The notes below the pieces were generated by a model. The model did not search any database. It was not told the origin of the DNA and saw nothing but the letters and a program-made list of their open reading frames with translations. This document shows positions 21,116-31,716 of a stretch of DNA of 55,610 nucleotides, piece after piece. Origin of the DNA: Alphaproteobacteria bacterium (GTDB taxonomy: Bacteria; Pseudomonadota; Alphaproteobacteria; SHVV01); NCBI GenBank assembly GCA_016869275.1, contig VGEO01000014.1, forward strand, positions 1-55,610. Direction: 5' to 3'. A program made the translations under genes and the position numbers. The first letter of the stretch is position 1. Every line of letters starts with the position of its first letter.

Positions 21116-23344
21116 TTAGCCGTCGAACCGGTTCGATTTCGGGAAGCCCTTGGGCGGCAGGCGTCCGGCTTTGCCACGCGCGGTGAGCCACGGGCCCAAG
21201 TCGGTCTCGACCCGCGCCTTGTCGCCTAGCGACCAGCTCAAGCCCTGAGCGCGGTCGAAGGTCTTGAGGTCGGAGAGCCCGCCCTCCTTGTAGCGCTGCA
21301 GGCGAACGCCGCGGCCGCGCGCCATTTCCGGCAATTCCGCGGCGGGGAATATCACGAGCTTGCGGTTCTCGCCCACGACCGCGATCGAATCGCCGACCAG
21401 CGGTTTGCACGCCCGCGCCGCGCCGCCCTCCTTGACGTTGAGGGCGCGCTTGCCGCTCCGGGTCTGGGCGATGACCTCGTCCTCGAGCACCACGAAGCCG
21501 CGGCCGTCGCTCGCCGCGACCACGCGTTTCTGCCCGGGTTGGTGAACGAACAGCGCGACGATGTCTTCGTCGTTGCCGAGATCGATCATCAGCCGAATCG
21601 GCTCGCCGTGGCCGCGCCCGCTCGGGAGCTTGTCGCCGGCGAAGGTGTAGAAGCGGCCGTTGGTCGCGAACAGGCAGATCTTGTCGGTGGTCTGCGCCTT
21701 GAGCCAGAAGCGGCCGCGATCGCCCTCCTTGTACTTGACGTCGGCCCCGACCTCGTCGACGTGGCCTTTGAGCGCGCGGATCCAGCCTTTCTCCGAGCAG
21801 ATCACGGTGATCGGCTCGCGCTCGACCAGGATTTGGAGCGGCACTTCCTCGGCCGCCGGCGCGGCGCCGAAATCGGTGCGGCGTTTACCGAGCGGGGTCT
21901 TGGCGCCGAACTTCTTGTCGATGTCCTTGATCTCGTCGCCGATCGCCGCCCACTGCCGCTTCTTGTCCTTGACCAGCTTGTTGAGCTCGACCTGCTCGAG
22001 GCTGAGCGCGTCGTGCTCGGCCTTGATCTCCTTCTCCTCGAGCCGGCGCAGGCTCCTGAGCCGCATGTTCAGGATCGCCTCGGCCTGGCGGTCGGTGAGC
22101 TTGAACCGCTTCATCAGGATCGGCTTCGGCTCGTCCTCGTTGCGGATGATCTTGATGATGGCATCGAGATTGAGATAGGCGATCAAGTACCCGACCAGAA
22201 TTTCGAGCCGGTCGGCGATCACCTGGAGCCGATAGCGCGAGCGCCTGAGTAGCACCTCGTTGCGATGGTCCAAGAATGCCTGCAAGACGTCGCGCAGGTT
22301 CATCACCTTGGGCGTGTGCTTCGCATCGAGAACGTTCATGTTGAGCGATACCCGGACCTCGAGGTCGGAGGCGCGGAACAGCGTCTCCATCAGCGCATCG
22401 GGATCGATGGCGCGGCTCTTGGGTTCGAGCACGATCCGAATATCCTCGGCCGATTCGTCGCGGACGTCGGCGAGGCCTGGGAGTTTTTTCTCCTGGATCA
22501 TCGTCGCGATTCGTTCGATCAGCCGCGACTTCGCGACCTGGTACGGAATCTCGGTTACGACGATCTGGTATTGGCCGTGACCGAGTTTTTCGACCGCCCA
22601 CCGCGCGCGCAGGCGGAAGCTGCCGCGGCCCGTGGCGTAGGCCTCGACGATGCTCGCCGTGGGCTCGACCACGACCCCGCCGGTCGGAAAGTCGGGCCCC
22701 GGCATGAACTCGACCAAGGTTTGGGCGCGGGCGTTCGGAAACTTGATGAGGTGGAGCAGCGCCTGGCAGATCTCGCCGACATTGTGCGGCGGGATACTGG
22801 TCGCCATGCCGACCGCGATCCCGGTAGCGCCATTGGCGAGCAGGTTCGGGAACCGCGCCGGCAGCACGATCGGCTCCTCATCCTCGCCGTCGTAGTTGGG
22901 CCGAAAGTCAACCGTCGCTTCGTCGATTTGGGCGAGCAGCGCTTCGGCCACGGTGGTCATCCGCGCCTCGGTGTAGCGCATCGCCGCCGCGTTATCGCCG
23001 TCGACGTTGCCGAAGTTGCCCTGGCCGTCGACCAGCGGATAGCGCGCCGCGAACGACTGCGCCAGGCGTACCAGCGCGTCGTAGACCGCCTGATCGCCGT
23101 GCGGGTGATATTTGCCGATCACGTCGCCGACGATACGCGCGCACTTCTTGAAGCCGGTGCTCGGATCGAGCTTGAGCTGGCGCATCGCGTAGAGCAGACG
23201 CCGATGCACCGGTTTCAGCCCGTCGCGAACGTCGGGAAGCGAGCGCGCCGTGATGGTCGAGAGCGCGTAAGCGAGATAGCGCGACGATAGCGCGTCGGGG
23301 AACGGGGTCGGGCGGATGTCGCCGGTCGTCAGGACTTTGGCCAT
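21116..23344 (-). CDS. parC: DNA topoisomerase IV subunit A
   Basis: A 742-residue type IIA topoisomerase A subunit that unlinks daughter chromosomes together with ParE. The catalytic Tyr124 sits in [12 protein letters not shown], and [18 protein letters not shown] is the conserved DNA-gate helix. A coiled-coil (about 400-480) carries the C-gate, and the C-terminal part forms a beta-pinwheel. The initial [21 protein letters not shown] and the length favour ParC over GyrA. recO lies six bases upstream. Confidence 0.97.
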   Translation of the reverse strand: MAKVLTTGDIRPTPFPDALSSRYLAYALSTITARSLPDVRDGLKPVHRRLLYAMRQLKLDPSTGFKKCARIVGDVIGKYHPHGDQAVYDALVRLAQSFAARYPLVDGQGNFGNVDGDNAAAMRYTEARMTTVAEALLAQIDEATVDFRPNYDGEDEEPIVLPARFPNLLANGATGIAVGMATSIPPHNVGEICQALLHLIKFPNARAQTLVEFMPGPDFPTGGVVVEPTASIVEAYATGRGSFRLRARWAVEKLGHGQYQIVVTEIPYQVAKSRLIERIATMIQEKKLPGLADVRDESAEDIRIVLEPKSRAIDPDALMETLFRASDLEVRVSLNMNVLDAKHTPKVMNLRDVLQAFLDHRNEVLLRRSRYRLQVIADRLEILVGYLIAYLNLDAIIKIIRNEDEPKPILMKRFKLTDRQAEAILNMRLRSLRRLEEKEIKAEHDALSLEQVELNKLVKDKKRQWAAIGDEIKDIDKKFGAKTPLGKRRTDFGAAPAAEEVPLQILVEREPITVICSEKGWIRALKGHVDEVGADVKYKEGDRGRFWLKAQTTDKICLFATNGRFYTFAGDKLPSGRGHGEPIRLMIDLGNDEDIVALFVHQPGQKRVVAASDGRGFVVLEDEVIAQTRSGKRALNVKEGGAARACKPLVGDSIAVVGENRKLVIFPAAELPEMARGRGVRLQRYKEGGLSDLKTFDRAQGLSWSLGDKARVETDLGPWLTARGKAGRLPPKGFPKSNRFDG

Positions 23345-23350
23345 CGTCTG

Positions 23351-24097
23351 CTAGGCACCATATTTAGTAGCTTCCGCGTGAAAGTAATCTAGCAGTCGTA
23401 GCCGGGCGGCCGGAAGCGGTTTCGTGCGGTGGTTGAAGACGTTGGCGCTGAGGAAGTGGCCGGTGAGCGCGAGACCGGCGGCGATTTCGGCGGCTGGAAC
23501 CGCGGCCGCGTCCTCGGCACCGGCGAGGAAGGCCGGCAACGGCAGGAGCCGTCCGCGGTAAGGGCCGGCGGCGGCGGCGGTTACGGCCCGACCGCTCGAT
23601 GGCGACACGAACGCGAGCCCGGCGGTCGCGCCGGTCACCGCGCAGCGCTCGACGTCGAGCGCGTAACCGAGCTCGGCCAAGAGCGTCATTTCCCACCGCA
23701 CGTACCGGCTCGGCCACGCCGGCGACGCCTCGATCGCGTCGAGCATCGCGACCAGCGCCGGGAACGCGTCGGCGACCGGCTCGCGCTCGGGGAACGCGCG
23801 CTCGATCAGCGCGCACGCGGTCGTCACCGCCGCCAGCCGCGCCGCATCGTCGAGCACGGCGGCGGCGCGGGCGCGCACGAGTTCGACTTGGTAGTGGCCC
23901 AGGTGATCGGCCAGCCGCGCGCGCCATGCGACCGCGACCTGATTGCCCGATTGCAGGGCCCCGCGTTGGCGCCGGCCGCTGCCGCCCCGCACCAGTCCGG
24001 CGTGGCGGCCGTGGTGCACGGTCAGGACCGAGACGATGACCGAGCTTTCGCTGTGTTTGCGGACCGCGAGGACGATGCCTTCGTCGCGCCATTCCAT
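23351..24097 (-). CDS. recO: DNA repair protein RecO
   Basis: A 248-residue mediator of the RecFOR pathway that loads RecA on SSB-coated DNA. The N-terminal OB fold begins with EWRDEGIVLAVRKHSESSVIVSVLT, followed by the alpha-helical domain and the C-terminal ANVFNHRTKPLPAARLRLLDYF. Between parC and era on the same strand with short gaps (6 and 18 bases), it belongs to the recO-era-rnc-lepB cluster. Confidence 0.94.
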   Translation of the reverse strand: MEWRDEGIVLAVRKHSESSVIVSVLTVHHGRHAGLVRGGSGRRQRGALQSGNQVAVAWRARLADHLGHYQVELVRARAAAVLDDAARLAAVTTACALIERAFPEREPVADAFPALVAMLDAIEASPAWPSRYVRWEMTLLAELGYALDVERCAVTGATAGLAFVSPSSGRAVTAAAAGPYRGRLLPLPAFLAGAEDAAAVPAAEIAAGLALTGHFLSANVFNHRTKPLPAARLRLLDYFHAEATKYGA

Positions 24098-24115
24098 CGG
24101 CTCAGGCCGCCCCAG

Positions 24116-25054
24116 TCACTCGTTCAAGTCGAGGCCGAGCGCGCGCAGGTGCGAGGGATCCTCGCTCCAGCGCTCGCGCACTTTGACGAACAGAAAGAGG
24201 TGCACGCGCCGGCCCATCATCGTCTCGAGTTCGTGACGCGCCAACGAGCCGACCTCTTTGATCATCTGCCCGCCCCTGCCGAGCACGATCGCCTTGTGAC
24301 CGGGGCGCTCGACGAACACGATCTGTTCGATGCGGACGCTGCCGTCATCCTGTTCGGTCCAGGCTTCGGTCTCGACGCTGGTGGCGTAGGGCAGCTCCTG
24401 GCTCAGCTTGAGGAACAGCTTTTCGCGCGTGATTTCGGCCGCCAGGAGCCGCATCGGTACGTCCGCGACCTGGTCCTCGGGGTAGAGCCACGGGCCGACC
24501 GGCAGCCGGGCCGCGAGGAACGCGGTCATGTCGGCGACGCCATCGCCGGTCAGCGCCGAGATCATGAACACGTCGCTGTAAATGTTCTCGGCAAACAGTT
24601 TGTCGGCAGCGACCAGGAGTTTCGGTCGATCGACCAGGTCGACTTTGTTGAGGGCGAGGATCGCCTTACGGCCGATGTCGCGCAGTCCGTGGACGATGCG
24701 CTCGGTTTCTTCGTCGAGCGCTTCGCCGCGGGCGCGGTGGGCATCTACGATGTGGACGACGAGATCGGCATTGTGCGCGCCGGCCCAGGCGGCGGCGACC
24801 ATCGCGCGGTCGAGCTTGCGGCGCGGCACGAAGATGCCGGGCGTGTCGACCAACACCAGTTGGGCGCGGCCGCGGGTGGCGATGCCGAGGATGCGGCTCC
24901 GCGTCGTCTGCACCTTGGGCGTCACGATCGAGACCTTCGATCCGACCAGCGTGTTGGTGAGCGTCGATTTGCCGACATTGGGCGCGCCGATCAGGGCGAC
25001 GAAGCCGTACCGCGTCGGCGCTTCGGCCGGGATCGATGAAAGGGTGTCGGTCAT
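24116..25054 (-). CDS. era: GTPase Era
   Basis: A 312-residue essential GTPase in 16S rRNA maturation and 30S assembly. The P-loop GAPNVGKST (residues 24-32), DTPG switch and NKVD specificity motif are visible, followed by the C-terminal KH domain (FVERPGHKAIVLGRGGQMIKEVG). Its ATG overlaps the rnc stop by four bases (ATGA), matching the usual rnc-era coupling. Confidence 0.97.
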   Translation of the reverse strand: MTDTLSSIPAEAPTRYGFVALIGAPNVGKSTLTNTLVGSKVSIVTPKVQTTRSRILGIATRGRAQLVLVDTPGIFVPRRKLDRAMVAAAWAGAHNADLVVHIVDAHRARGEALDEETERIVHGLRDIGRKAILALNKVDLVDRPKLLVAADKLFAENIYSDVFMISALTGDGVADMTAFLAARLPVGPWLYPEDQVADVPMRLLAAEITREKLFLKLSQELPYATSVETEAWTEQDDGSVRIEQIVFVERPGHKAIVLGRGGQMIKEVGSLARHELETMMGRRVHLFLFVKVRERWSEDPSHLRALGLDLNE

Positions 25055-25752
25055 ACCTCGTTATCGCCCGTTGGGGTACGCGCCGCCAGCGCGGCCGCGG
25101 CCGCCGCTTGTTCGGCTTCGCGCTTGCTCGGGCCGCTCCCGGTCAGCGCCGGGACGCCTTCGACCCGCACCTCGACCGTGAACTGCGGCCGGTGCGGCGG
25201 GCCTGCTTGGCCGACCACCTGGTAAGTCGGGGCCGGCTTGCCGGCGCCTTGCGCCCACTCCTGAAGCGCGGACTTGGCGTCGGCTGGCGGTTCGGCCTGC
25301 GCGTGCGCGCGCGCCAGCCAGTAGCGATCAGCGACGGCCTGCACCGCGGCGAGCCCGCCATCGATATAGAGTGCGCCCAGCAGCGCTTCCATGGCGTCTG
25401 CCAACACCGCTGGCCGCTCGGCGGTCCCGGCGGCGCGGTCGGCGGCCGCGACGTCGAGCGCGCCGCCGACATCGAGGGCGCGGGCGACCTCGGCCAGCGT
25501 TTCTTGGCGCACCAGCGCCGCCAACCGCCGCGAGAGGTCGCCGGCCGGAGCGTCGGGATAATGCCGGTGCAGCATTTCGGCGATCGCCAGCCCGAGGACG
25601 CGATCGCCCAGAAATTCGAGCCGGTCGTAGCTGCGGCCGCCGCCCTTGGCGCCGGTTCGACTCGGGTGGGTCAGCGCTTCGGCGAGCAGGCTCGCATCGT
25701 TGAAGCGGTGCGCGAGCGCGGTTTCGAGGCGGGTGCGCGCGGCGGCATCCAT
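25051..25752 (-). CDS. rnc: Ribonuclease III
   Basis: A 233-residue double-strand-specific endonuclease acting on rRNA precursors and structured mRNAs. The catalytic signature DRLEFLGDRVLGL (Glu47, Asp50) and ADAMEALLGALYID (Asp119, Glu122) are intact, followed by a double-stranded-RNA-binding domain (about 155-225). The ATG at 25752 is used because it stands four bases after the lepB stop and begins the family similarity; an earlier in-frame start would overlap lepB by over 30 bases. Confidence 0.96.
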   Translation of the reverse strand: MDAAARTRLETALAHRFNDASLLAEALTHPSRTGAKGGGRSYDRLEFLGDRVLGLAIAEMLHRHYPDAPAGDLSRRLAALVRQETLAEVARALDVGGALDVAAADRAAGTAERPAVLADAMEALLGALYIDGGLAAVQAVADRYWLARAHAQAEPPADAKSALQEWAQGAGKPAPTYQVVGQAGPPHRPQFTVEVRVEGVPALTGSGPSKREAEQAAAAAALAARTPTGDNEV

Positions 25753-25756
25753 CGCG

Positions 25757-26509
25757 TCAGTGCGAGAGCCGCACGAACAGGCGCTCATAACGGATCGCGA
25801 ACGGCCAGCGCCACACTTCCCAGAGGCGGGCGGTGCCGTCGGTCGAGAAGAACAAGAACTCGGCGCGGCCGACCAGGTTCCGGGCCGGGATCATGCCGAC
25901 GCCGCCGCCAACACGGCTGTCGAGCGAATTGTCGCGGTTGTCGCCCATCGCGAAATAGTGCCGCTCCGGTACGACGAACTCACGGGTGTTGTCGTGCTCG
26001 GCCTGCGGGATGAGGTCGAGCGTCTCGTGACGGATGCCGTTGGGAAGGGTCTCGAGGTAGCGCGGCACGCGGAAGCGCCGGCCGACGCTGTCGGCATAGA
26101 TGTAGTCATCGGTGCGGACCTTGGGCACCCGGGTGCCGTTGATGTAGACCTCGCCGTCGCGCATCTGGACGCGGTCGCCGGGCAGGCCGACGATGCGCTT
26201 GATGTAGTCGGTCGAATTGTCGCTCGGCAGCTTGAACACGGCGATGTCGCCGCGCTTGGGCTGGCGTTCGAGCACGCGTTCGTTGACGACCGGCAGGCTC
26301 CACGGGAACGAGTGGCGGCTGTAGCCGTAGGAATATTTCGACACGAACAGATAGTCGCCGACCAGAAGCGTCGGCAGCATCGATTCGGTCGGGATATTGA
26401 ACGGCTCATAAGCGAAGGTGCGGATCACCATGGCGATCAGCACCGCGTAGACGACGGTGCGGATCGTCTCGCCGATCGAGCCTTTTTCTTTGTCGCGGGA
26501 ACGCTTCAC
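25757..26509 (-). CDS. lepB: Signal peptidase I
   Basis: A 250-residue inner-membrane protease that removes Sec signal peptides. One N-terminal membrane helix ([18 protein letters not shown]) is followed by the catalytic Ser43 in [10 protein letters not shown] and the general-base Lys104 in [12 protein letters not shown], and by the C-terminal [12 protein letters not shown] box. The GTG start at 26509 is inferred: it overlaps the acpS stop by four bases (GTGA) and gives a basic N-terminus (KRSRDKEK) before the helix. The frame is open further upstream, inside acpS, without similarity. Confidence 0.95.
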   Translation of the reverse strand: MKRSRDKEKGSIGETIRTVVYAVLIAMVIRTFAYEPFNIPTESMLPTLLVGDYLFVSKYSYGYSRHSFPWSLPVVNERVLERQPKRGDIAVFKLPSDNSTDYIKRIVGLPGDRVQMRDGEVYINGTRVPKVRTDDYIYADSVGRRFRVPRYLETLPNGIRHETLDLIPQAEHDNTREFVVPERHYFAMGDNRDNSLDSRVGGGVGMIPARNLVGRAEFLFFSTDGTARLWEVWRWPFAIRYERLFVRLSH

Positions 26510-26934
26510 GAAACGGGAGGGGAGTCGGAACGGCTTTGGCTGGTAACGGCGGAGATGATCACGATCGCTTGTGCGAGCGGCGGGTCGTCGGTGATCGACA
26601 GGTCGATTTGCGCGGTCATGCCGGCGGGCAGGATTTCCTCGAGGCGCTTCAAGGCGCCGCCGGTCAGTTTCATCGTTGGTTTGCCCGAGGGCAAGTTGAT
26701 AACGCCGAGATCGCGCCAAAAAACGCCGCGCCGAAACCCGGTGCCGAGCGCCTTGGCACACGCCTCCTTGGCGGCGAAGCGCCGCGCATAGGACGCGGCG
26801 CGGTTGGCGCGGCGGTCGGATTTCTGCCGCTCGAGCGGGGTGAACACCCGGTCGAGAAAGCGGTCGCCGAAGCGTTCGAGCGTCTGCTCGATGCGCCGAA
26901 TGTCGATCAAGTCGCTGCCGAGCCCGATGATCAT
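26506..26934 (-). CDS. acpS: Holo-[acyl-carrier-protein] synthase
   Basis: A 142-residue phosphopantetheinyl transferase activating acyl carrier protein for fatty acid synthesis. [15 protein letters not shown] carries Mg-ligand Asp8 and [16 protein letters not shown] carries Glu57; [17 protein letters not shown] is also typical. Its ATG overlaps the pdxJ stop by four bases and its stop overlaps the lepB GTG, a tight chain of coupled genes. The C-terminal tail is slightly longer than in E. coli. Confidence 0.95.
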   Translation of the reverse strand: MIIGLGSDLIDIRRIEQTLERFGDRFLDRVFTPLERQKSDRRANRAASYARRFAAKEACAKALGTGFRRGVFWRDLGVINLPSGKPTMKLTGGALKRLEEILPAGMTAQIDLSITDDPPLAQAIVIISAVTSQSRSDSPPVS

Positions 26935-27695
26935 CGGCTCGCGCGCCCCCGCGTCGATCCGCGCGCTTCGTCCATCAACGCGCGCATCCGCCGGATCGCC
27001 GGCCCCAACCCGGTGAAGATCGCTTCGCCGACCAGGAAGTGACCGATGTTGAGCTCGACCAGCTCGGGGATACGGGCGATCGCGGCGACGTTGTCGAACG
27101 AGATGCCGTGGCCGGCATGGCATTCGAGCCCGAGGTCGGCAGCGATTCGCGCCGCCGCTTGTAGCCGCTCGATCTCGTGGGCGCGCACGGTCGCGTCGGT
27201 CGCGTTGCAGTACTCGCCGGTGTGAAGCTCGACCACCGGAGCGCCAACGCGGCGCGACGCTTCGAGCTGGACGCGCTCGGGCGCGATGAACATCGAGACC
27301 CGGCAGCCGGCATCGCTCAGCCGGCCGACGTGGGGCGCGAGCCAGTTCTGCTGCCCGGCAACGTCGAGACCGCCTTCGGTGGTGCGTTCTTCGCGCCGCT
27401 CCGGCACCAGGCACACCGCGTGCGGCCGTCCCTTGACGGCGATCGCGACCATTGCCTCGGTCGCCGCCATCTCGAGGTTGAGCGGCAGTCGAATCTCGGC
27501 GAGCAATCGGCGAATATCGTCATCGACGATGTGGCGCCGGTCCTCGCGCAGATGCGCGGTGATGCCGTCGGCGCCGGCATCGGCTGCCAGCCGCGCCGCC
27601 ACCAGCGGGTCGGGATGCCGCCCGCCGCGCGCGTTGCGGACGGTCGCGACGTGATCGACGTTGACGCCCAAGCGAAGGGACGAAGCCATGGCCAT
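26931..27695 (-). CDS. pdxJ: Pyridoxine 5'-phosphate synthase
   Basis: A 254-residue TIM-barrel enzyme that closes the pyridoxine ring from 3-amino-2-oxopropyl phosphate and deoxyxylulose 5-phosphate. [40 protein letters not shown] and [12 protein letters not shown] are the family's active-site blocks. Two in-frame ATG codons (27695 and 27689) are candidates. It lies 46 bases downstream of rsh and feeds into acpS by a 4-base overlap. Several PLP enzymes in this window (HemA, GlyA, two dehydratases) depend on its product. Confidence 0.96.
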   Translation of the reverse strand: MAMASSLRLGVNVDHVATVRNARGGRHPDPLVAARLAADAGADGITAHLREDRRHIVDDDIRRLLAEIRLPLNLEMAATEAMVAIAVKGRPHAVCLVPERREERTTEGGLDVAGQQNWLAPHVGRLSDAGCRVSMFIAPERVQLEASRRVGAPVVELHTGEYCNATDATVRAHEIERLQAAARIAADLGLECHAGHGISFDNVAAIARIPELVELNIGHFLVGEAIFTGLGPAIRRMRALMDEARGSTRGRASR

Positions 27696-27741
27696 GACGG
27701 GATAAAGCGGCGGCCGCGCGTGCGCAAGCGCGAAAACGCGG

Positions 27742-29886
27742 CTAGCCCCGCATCCGCTCGACCGACTGGATCTGCGGACTGGCGCGGAGCGCCGCGATGA
27801 TGTCCGACATGTGCCGCGCATCGCTCACTTCGATATCGAGCACCATCGTAAAGTAGTCGGGCGTCCGCTTGGTGATCTTGAGGTTCGAAATGTTGCCGAG
27901 ATTACGCGCGATCAGCGACGCGACTAGGCCCAGATTGCCGCGCTCGTTGGCGATCACGGTGGTCAGCCGGCCGACGTGGACACCGGTGCGTTCTTCCTCC
28001 CACGATACATCGAGCCAGCGCTCCGGCGTTTCAGCAAAGGCTTCGAGCGTCTCGCAATCGATCGTATGCACGGTGACGCCCTTGCCGGTTGTGACGATAC
28101 CGACGATGCGATCGCCGGGTAGCGGCGAGCAGCAAGTCGCGTAGTGAACCGCCATGCCGGGGATGAGCCCGCGGATCGGTACCGCCGGATCGCCGGCCTT
28201 GGGCGGCTTGGCGCGCGGGCGCATGAACGCGAGCATGCCGCGGGCCGAAAGCCGTGATCGCTTCTCACCCGGAAACACCGCCTCGACCACGTCGCTCGGC
28301 CGTACTTCGCCGCGTCCGACGCCCGCCAGGAGATCTTCCTCGGTCTTGTAGTTGCCGAGTTTGAGCGCGGCTTTGAGCGCCTTGTCCGAATAGTCGTGTC
28401 TGCCCTCGCGGAACCGTTTTTCGAGGATGGCGCGGCCGAGCCGCATGTATTCGTCCCGTTCCTTGTCGCGGACGAAGCGTCGGACGCCGGCGCGGGCCTT
28501 GCCGGTAACGACGAAATCGAGCCACAGCGGCGAGGGCGTCCGCTCGGTCGAACGCAGGATCTCGACCTGGTCGCCGTTGTGGAGCGGGGTGTCGAGACCG
28601 ATCAGGTTACCGTTGACGCGGCAGCCGACGCAGGTGTCACCGACGTCGGAGTGAACGGCATAGGCGAAGTCGACCGGGGTGGCGCCGCGGGGCAGCTCGA
28701 ACACCGTTCCCTTCGGCGTAAAGCAGTAGACCTGGTCGTGGAACATCTCGAGCTTGGTATTCTCGAGGAACTCGTCCGGGCTCGAGGCGTGCTCGAGGAT
28801 TTCGAGGAGCGCCCGAATCCAGCGGTACTGCGTACCCTCCTTGGAGTCGGCCTTGGTCTTGTATTGCCAGTGGGCCGCGACGCCGAGCTCGGCTTCTTCG
28901 TGCATCTCCCAGGTCCGGATCTGCACCTCGATCCGCTGCTGCTCGGGTCCGATCACCGCGGTGTGGAGCGAGCGGTAGTTATTGGGTTTGGGCGTCGAGA
29001 CATAGTCGTCGAAATTGTTGGGCACCATCGGGTAGGTGCGGTGCAGGATGCCGAGCGCGCGGTAGCAGTCGTCGACCGATTTGACGATCACCCGAAAGGC
29101 GACGATGTCGGAGAGCTGCTCGAACGAGACCTTCTTGCGCTCCATCTTGCGCCAGATCGAGTAGGCGCGCTTCTCGCGTCCGATCACATGCGCCTCGACC
29201 CCGCCGTCGGACAGGGTTTCTTTGAGCGACTGGGTGATGCGCTCGATGAGGTTGGTGCCGCGATCGCGCAGGTAGCTGAGCCGCGCCGCGACCGAGGCCC
29301 GCGCCTCGGGGTTGATTTCCGCGAACGCCAGATCCTCGAGTTCTTGGTGCACCTCGTGCAGCCCGATTCGCTCGGCGAGCGGCGCGTAGATCTCCATGGT
29401 CTCGTGGGCGACGCGCTTGCGCTTGTCGGGATTCTTGACGAACGACAGCGTCCGCATGTTGTGGAGCCGGTCGGCGAGCTTGACCAGGAGTACGCGGATG
29501 TCGTTCGAGGTCGCGAGCAGGAGTTTGCGGAAATTCTCGGCTTGCGAGCTGCCTTCGGACGACAGTTCGAGCCGCGACAGCTTGGTGACGCCGTCGACTA
29601 GGCCGGCGACCTCGGCACCGAACCGGGTTTCGATATCGAGCAGCGTGGCGAGCGTGTCTTCGACCGTGTCGTGCAGCAGCGCGGTTGCGACCGTCGGTGA
29701 ATCGAGCTTGAGACCGGCGACGATGCGGGCGACCTCGAGCGGGTGCGAGAAATAGGGTTCGCCCGATTCGCGGACTTGGGTGCCGTGCGCGGCGAGCGAG
29801 AAATCGTAGGCCGAGCGCAGCAACGCCGTATCGGCGGCGCTGTCGTAGGACCGCACCCGGTCGACGAGATCGACCTGGAGGTTCAT
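27742..29886 (-). CDS. rsh: Bifunctional (p)ppGpp synthetase/hydrolase (Rel/SpoT)
   Basis: A 714-residue stringent-response enzyme. The N-terminal HD hydrolase is intact (LLHDTVEDT, His72-Asp73 and Glu76-Asp77; [12 protein letters not shown]), which argues for a bifunctional enzyme. The synthetase domain (about 230-350) has [19 protein letters not shown] and a [16 protein letters not shown] segment. TGS (about 390-450) and a C-terminal ACT domain (about 640-714) follow. A single Rsh is the alphaproteobacterial norm. It lies 97 bases downstream of rpoZ, the same order as in many bacteria. Confidence 0.97.
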   Translation of the reverse strand: MNLQVDLVDRVRSYDSAADTALLRSAYDFSLAAHGTQVRESGEPYFSHPLEVARIVAGLKLDSPTVATALLHDTVEDTLATLLDIETRFGAEVAGLVDGVTKLSRLELSSEGSSQAENFRKLLLATSNDIRVLLVKLADRLHNMRTLSFVKNPDKRKRVAHETMEIYAPLAERIGLHEVHQELEDLAFAEINPEARASVAARLSYLRDRGTNLIERITQSLKETLSDGGVEAHVIGREKRAYSIWRKMERKKVSFEQLSDIVAFRVIVKSVDDCYRALGILHRTYPMVPNNFDDYVSTPKPNNYRSLHTAVIGPEQQRIEVQIRTWEMHEEAELGVAAHWQYKTKADSKEGTQYRWIRALLEILEHASSPDEFLENTKLEMFHDQVYCFTPKGTVFELPRGATPVDFAYAVHSDVGDTCVGCRVNGNLIGLDTPLHNGDQVEILRSTERTPSPLWLDFVVTGKARAGVRRFVRDKERDEYMRLGRAILEKRFREGRHDYSDKALKAALKLGNYKTEEDLLAGVGRGEVRPSDVVEAVFPGEKRSRLSARGMLAFMRPRAKPPKAGDPAVPIRGLIPGMAVHYATCCSPLPGDRIVGIVTTGKGVTVHTIDCETLEAFAETPERWLDVSWEEERTGVHVGRLTTVIANERGNLGLVASLIARNLGNISNLKITKRTPDYFTMVLDIEVSDARHMSDIIAALRASPQIQSVERMRG

Positions 29887-29983
29887 CGGCTAAAGCGCCG
29901 GGCGGCCGGCGCAGGGCTTCGAGGCCGGGCTCGATCCGGACGGACCCGTTCGCCCGCGATCGCGCGCCCGCGGGCGCGAGGGG

Positions 29984-30373
29984 CTAGGGCTGCTTTTCGG
30001 GCTCGACCTCGGCATCGTCGGCCATGGCCTGAAGCGCCGCCATCTCCTCGGCAACCTGATCTTTCAAGCTCTCGACTTTGGGCGGCTCGACACTTTGGTT
30101 GCGCGCCATCAGTAGCGCCATATCGTCTTCCTCGGGCTCGTCGACTTCGACGTGCTTTTGCAGTCCGCGCACCACCGCTTCCTGAAGCTGGTCTAGATCG
30201 ATCGTCGATTCGGCGATTTCGCGGAGCGCCACGACCGGGTTTTTGTCGTTATCCCGATCGAGCGTCAGCGCCTCGCCGGCCGAGATCTGGCGCGAGCGCT
30301 GGGCCGAGACGACCACGAGGTCGAATCGGTTCGGGACCTTGAGGATGCAATCTTCGACGGTGATGCGGGCCAT
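29984..30373 (-). CDS. rpoZ: RNA polymerase omega subunit
   Basis: A 129-residue subunit that helps assemble RNA polymerase and contributes to a ppGpp site in some bacteria. [31 protein letters not shown] and [11 protein letters not shown] are the conserved core. The acidic C-terminal extension (about 75-129) makes it longer than the 91-residue E. coli protein, as is usual in alphaproteobacteria. The ATG at 30373 starts the family similarity. Its position next to rsh matches the wider bacterial rpoZ-spoT linkage. Confidence 0.96.
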   Translation of the reverse strand: MARITVEDCILKVPNRFDLVVVSAQRSRQISAGEALTLDRDNDKNPVVALREIAESTIDLDQLQEAVVRGLQKHVEVDEPEEDDMALLMARNQSVEPPKVESLKDQVAEEMAALQAMADDAEVEPEKQP

Positions 30374-30452
30374 CGTTCGCTCCGGGACGAGCGGCACCGG
30401 CGCGAGTAAACGCGCGCGAGCCGGCGTCGGTCAGGGTTGAAATCTACCGCCA

Positions 30453-30481
30453 TAGATAGGCCGGCTCGGGCCGAAAAGCAA
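30453..30481 (-). promoter_or_regulatory. Possible promoter of rpoZ-rsh
   Basis: On the minus strand TTGCTT and TATCTA are 17 bases apart, in the 122-base gap between folK and rpoZ. Each matches consensus only half, so the call rests mainly on spacing and position. Confidence 0.25.
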
Positions 30482-30495
30482 GTCTCGGCAACGCG

Positions 30496-31014
30496 TTAAG
30501 GGAGCGGCCGGACTTCGACCCGGGCCGCTGCCGGGAGCGCGGCGAGGAGCGCGGCCACATCGCGCCCCAGTAGCGGGTGACGCCATTCGCGTGCGATGTC
30601 GGCGAGCGGAGCCAGCACGAAGGCCCGTTCGTGCAGCCGCGGGTGCGGAAGGACGAGCCGGCCATCGGTGTCGGCTGCGGCAATGACCGTTCCCCCGACT
30701 GCCAGCAGGTCGAGATCGATCGGGCGCGCCGCCCACCGTTCGCCCCGCACCCGCCCAAACCGTCCCTCGATTGCGAGCAAGAGCTCCAAGATCGCGAGCG
30801 GCGGACGATCGGCCGCCACCGCTGCAACCGCATTCACGAACCAGGGCTGGTCCGAGGCCGGCACCGGCGCGCTTCGATACCAGCGCGAGCGGGCAACCAG
30901 GGTCAAGCCGCGTTCGGCGATCGCCGCGAGCGCGGCCGTCAGCGTCGCCTGCGGCGGGCCCCACGCGCTCGCCATGTTGGCGCCTAACCCGATATAGGCC
31001 ACGTCGTGGTTCAT
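30496..31014 (-). CDS. folK: 6-Hydroxymethyl-7,8-dihydropterin pyrophosphokinase
   Basis: A 172-residue folate-synthesis enzyme transferring pyrophosphate from ATP to hydroxymethyldihydropterin. The N-terminal YIGLGANMA, the FVNAVAAV segment, the [17 protein letters not shown] signature with the Mg-binding Asp pair, and [19 protein letters not shown] are all visible. It diverges from the NYN gene, with 108 bases between starts. Confidence 0.95.
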   Translation of the reverse strand: MNHDVAYIGLGANMASAWGPPQATLTAALAAIAERGLTLVARSRWYRSAPVPASDQPWFVNAVAAVAADRPPLAILELLLAIEGRFGRVRGERWAARPIDLDLLAVGGTVIAAADTDGRLVLPHPRLHERAFVLAPLADIAREWRHPLLGRDVAALLAALPAAARVEVRPLP

Positions 31015-31122
31015 GGTTTTCTGGATAGGCCGTTTGCGGTCGCTCCGCTAGAGTACCGGCGCCGGCGCTAATTTTAGGCGTCGCGGCTCGATTGATAACG
31101 GCCGAATTTCCGGAGCTCAGCC

Positions 31123-31716
31123 ATGAATTTCTATGCCGACGAGCGCGTCGCGCTTTTTATCGACGGCGCCAATCTCTACGCTGCCGCGCGCGCGCTCGGG
31201 TTCGATATCGACTACAAGCGCCTGCTGACCCTGTTCCAGGGCAAGGGGCGGCTGATCCGCGCGTTCTATTACACGGCGCTTGCGGAAGACCAGGAGTACT
31301 CGCCGCTCAGGCCGTTGATCGACTGGCTCGACTACAACGGTTACACGATGGTCACCAAGCCGCTCAAAGAGTTCACCGATGCGACCGGGCGGCGCAAGCT
31401 CAAGGGCAACATGGACATCGAGCTCGCGATCGACGTCATGGAACTGACGCCGCACCTCGACCACATCGTGCTGTTCTCGGGCGATGGCGACTTTCGGCGC
31501 CTGGTCGCAGCGACCCAGCGCAAGGGCGTGCGGGTGTCTGTAGTCTCGACCATGCGCTCGCAGCCGCCGATGGTCGCCGACGAGCTACGCCGTCAAGCCG
31601 ATACCTTCGTCGAACTGGCCGACCTGATGCCGCAGATCGCGCGCGACGGGCCGCGGCCGGAGCGGCGGCGCGAGGAGCGCGGCCCGGACGACGACGATTG
31701 GCGCGAAACGGCGTGA
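31123..31716 (+). CDS. NYN-domain (LabA/DUF88) protein
   Basis: A 197-residue PIN-like NYN domain protein. The acidic residues of the fold are present: Asp14 in VALFIDGANLYAAA, the Asp in KGNMDIELAIDVM, and the Asp pair in LFSGDGDFRRLV. These suggest an RNase, though activity is known for only a few members. The C-terminal tail is highly charged (RPERRREERGPDDDDW) and probably disordered. Its stop overlaps the GTG of the uracil-DNA glycosylase gene by four bases. Confidence 0.92.
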   Translation: MNFYADERVALFIDGANLYAAARALGFDIDYKRLLTLFQGKGRLIRAFYYTALAEDQEYSPLRPLIDWLDYNGYTMVTKPLKEFTDATGRRKLKGNMDIELAIDVMELTPHLDHIVLFSGDGDFRRLVAATQRKGVRVSVVSTMRSQPPMVADELRRQADTFVELADLMPQIARDGPRPERRREERGPDDDDWRETA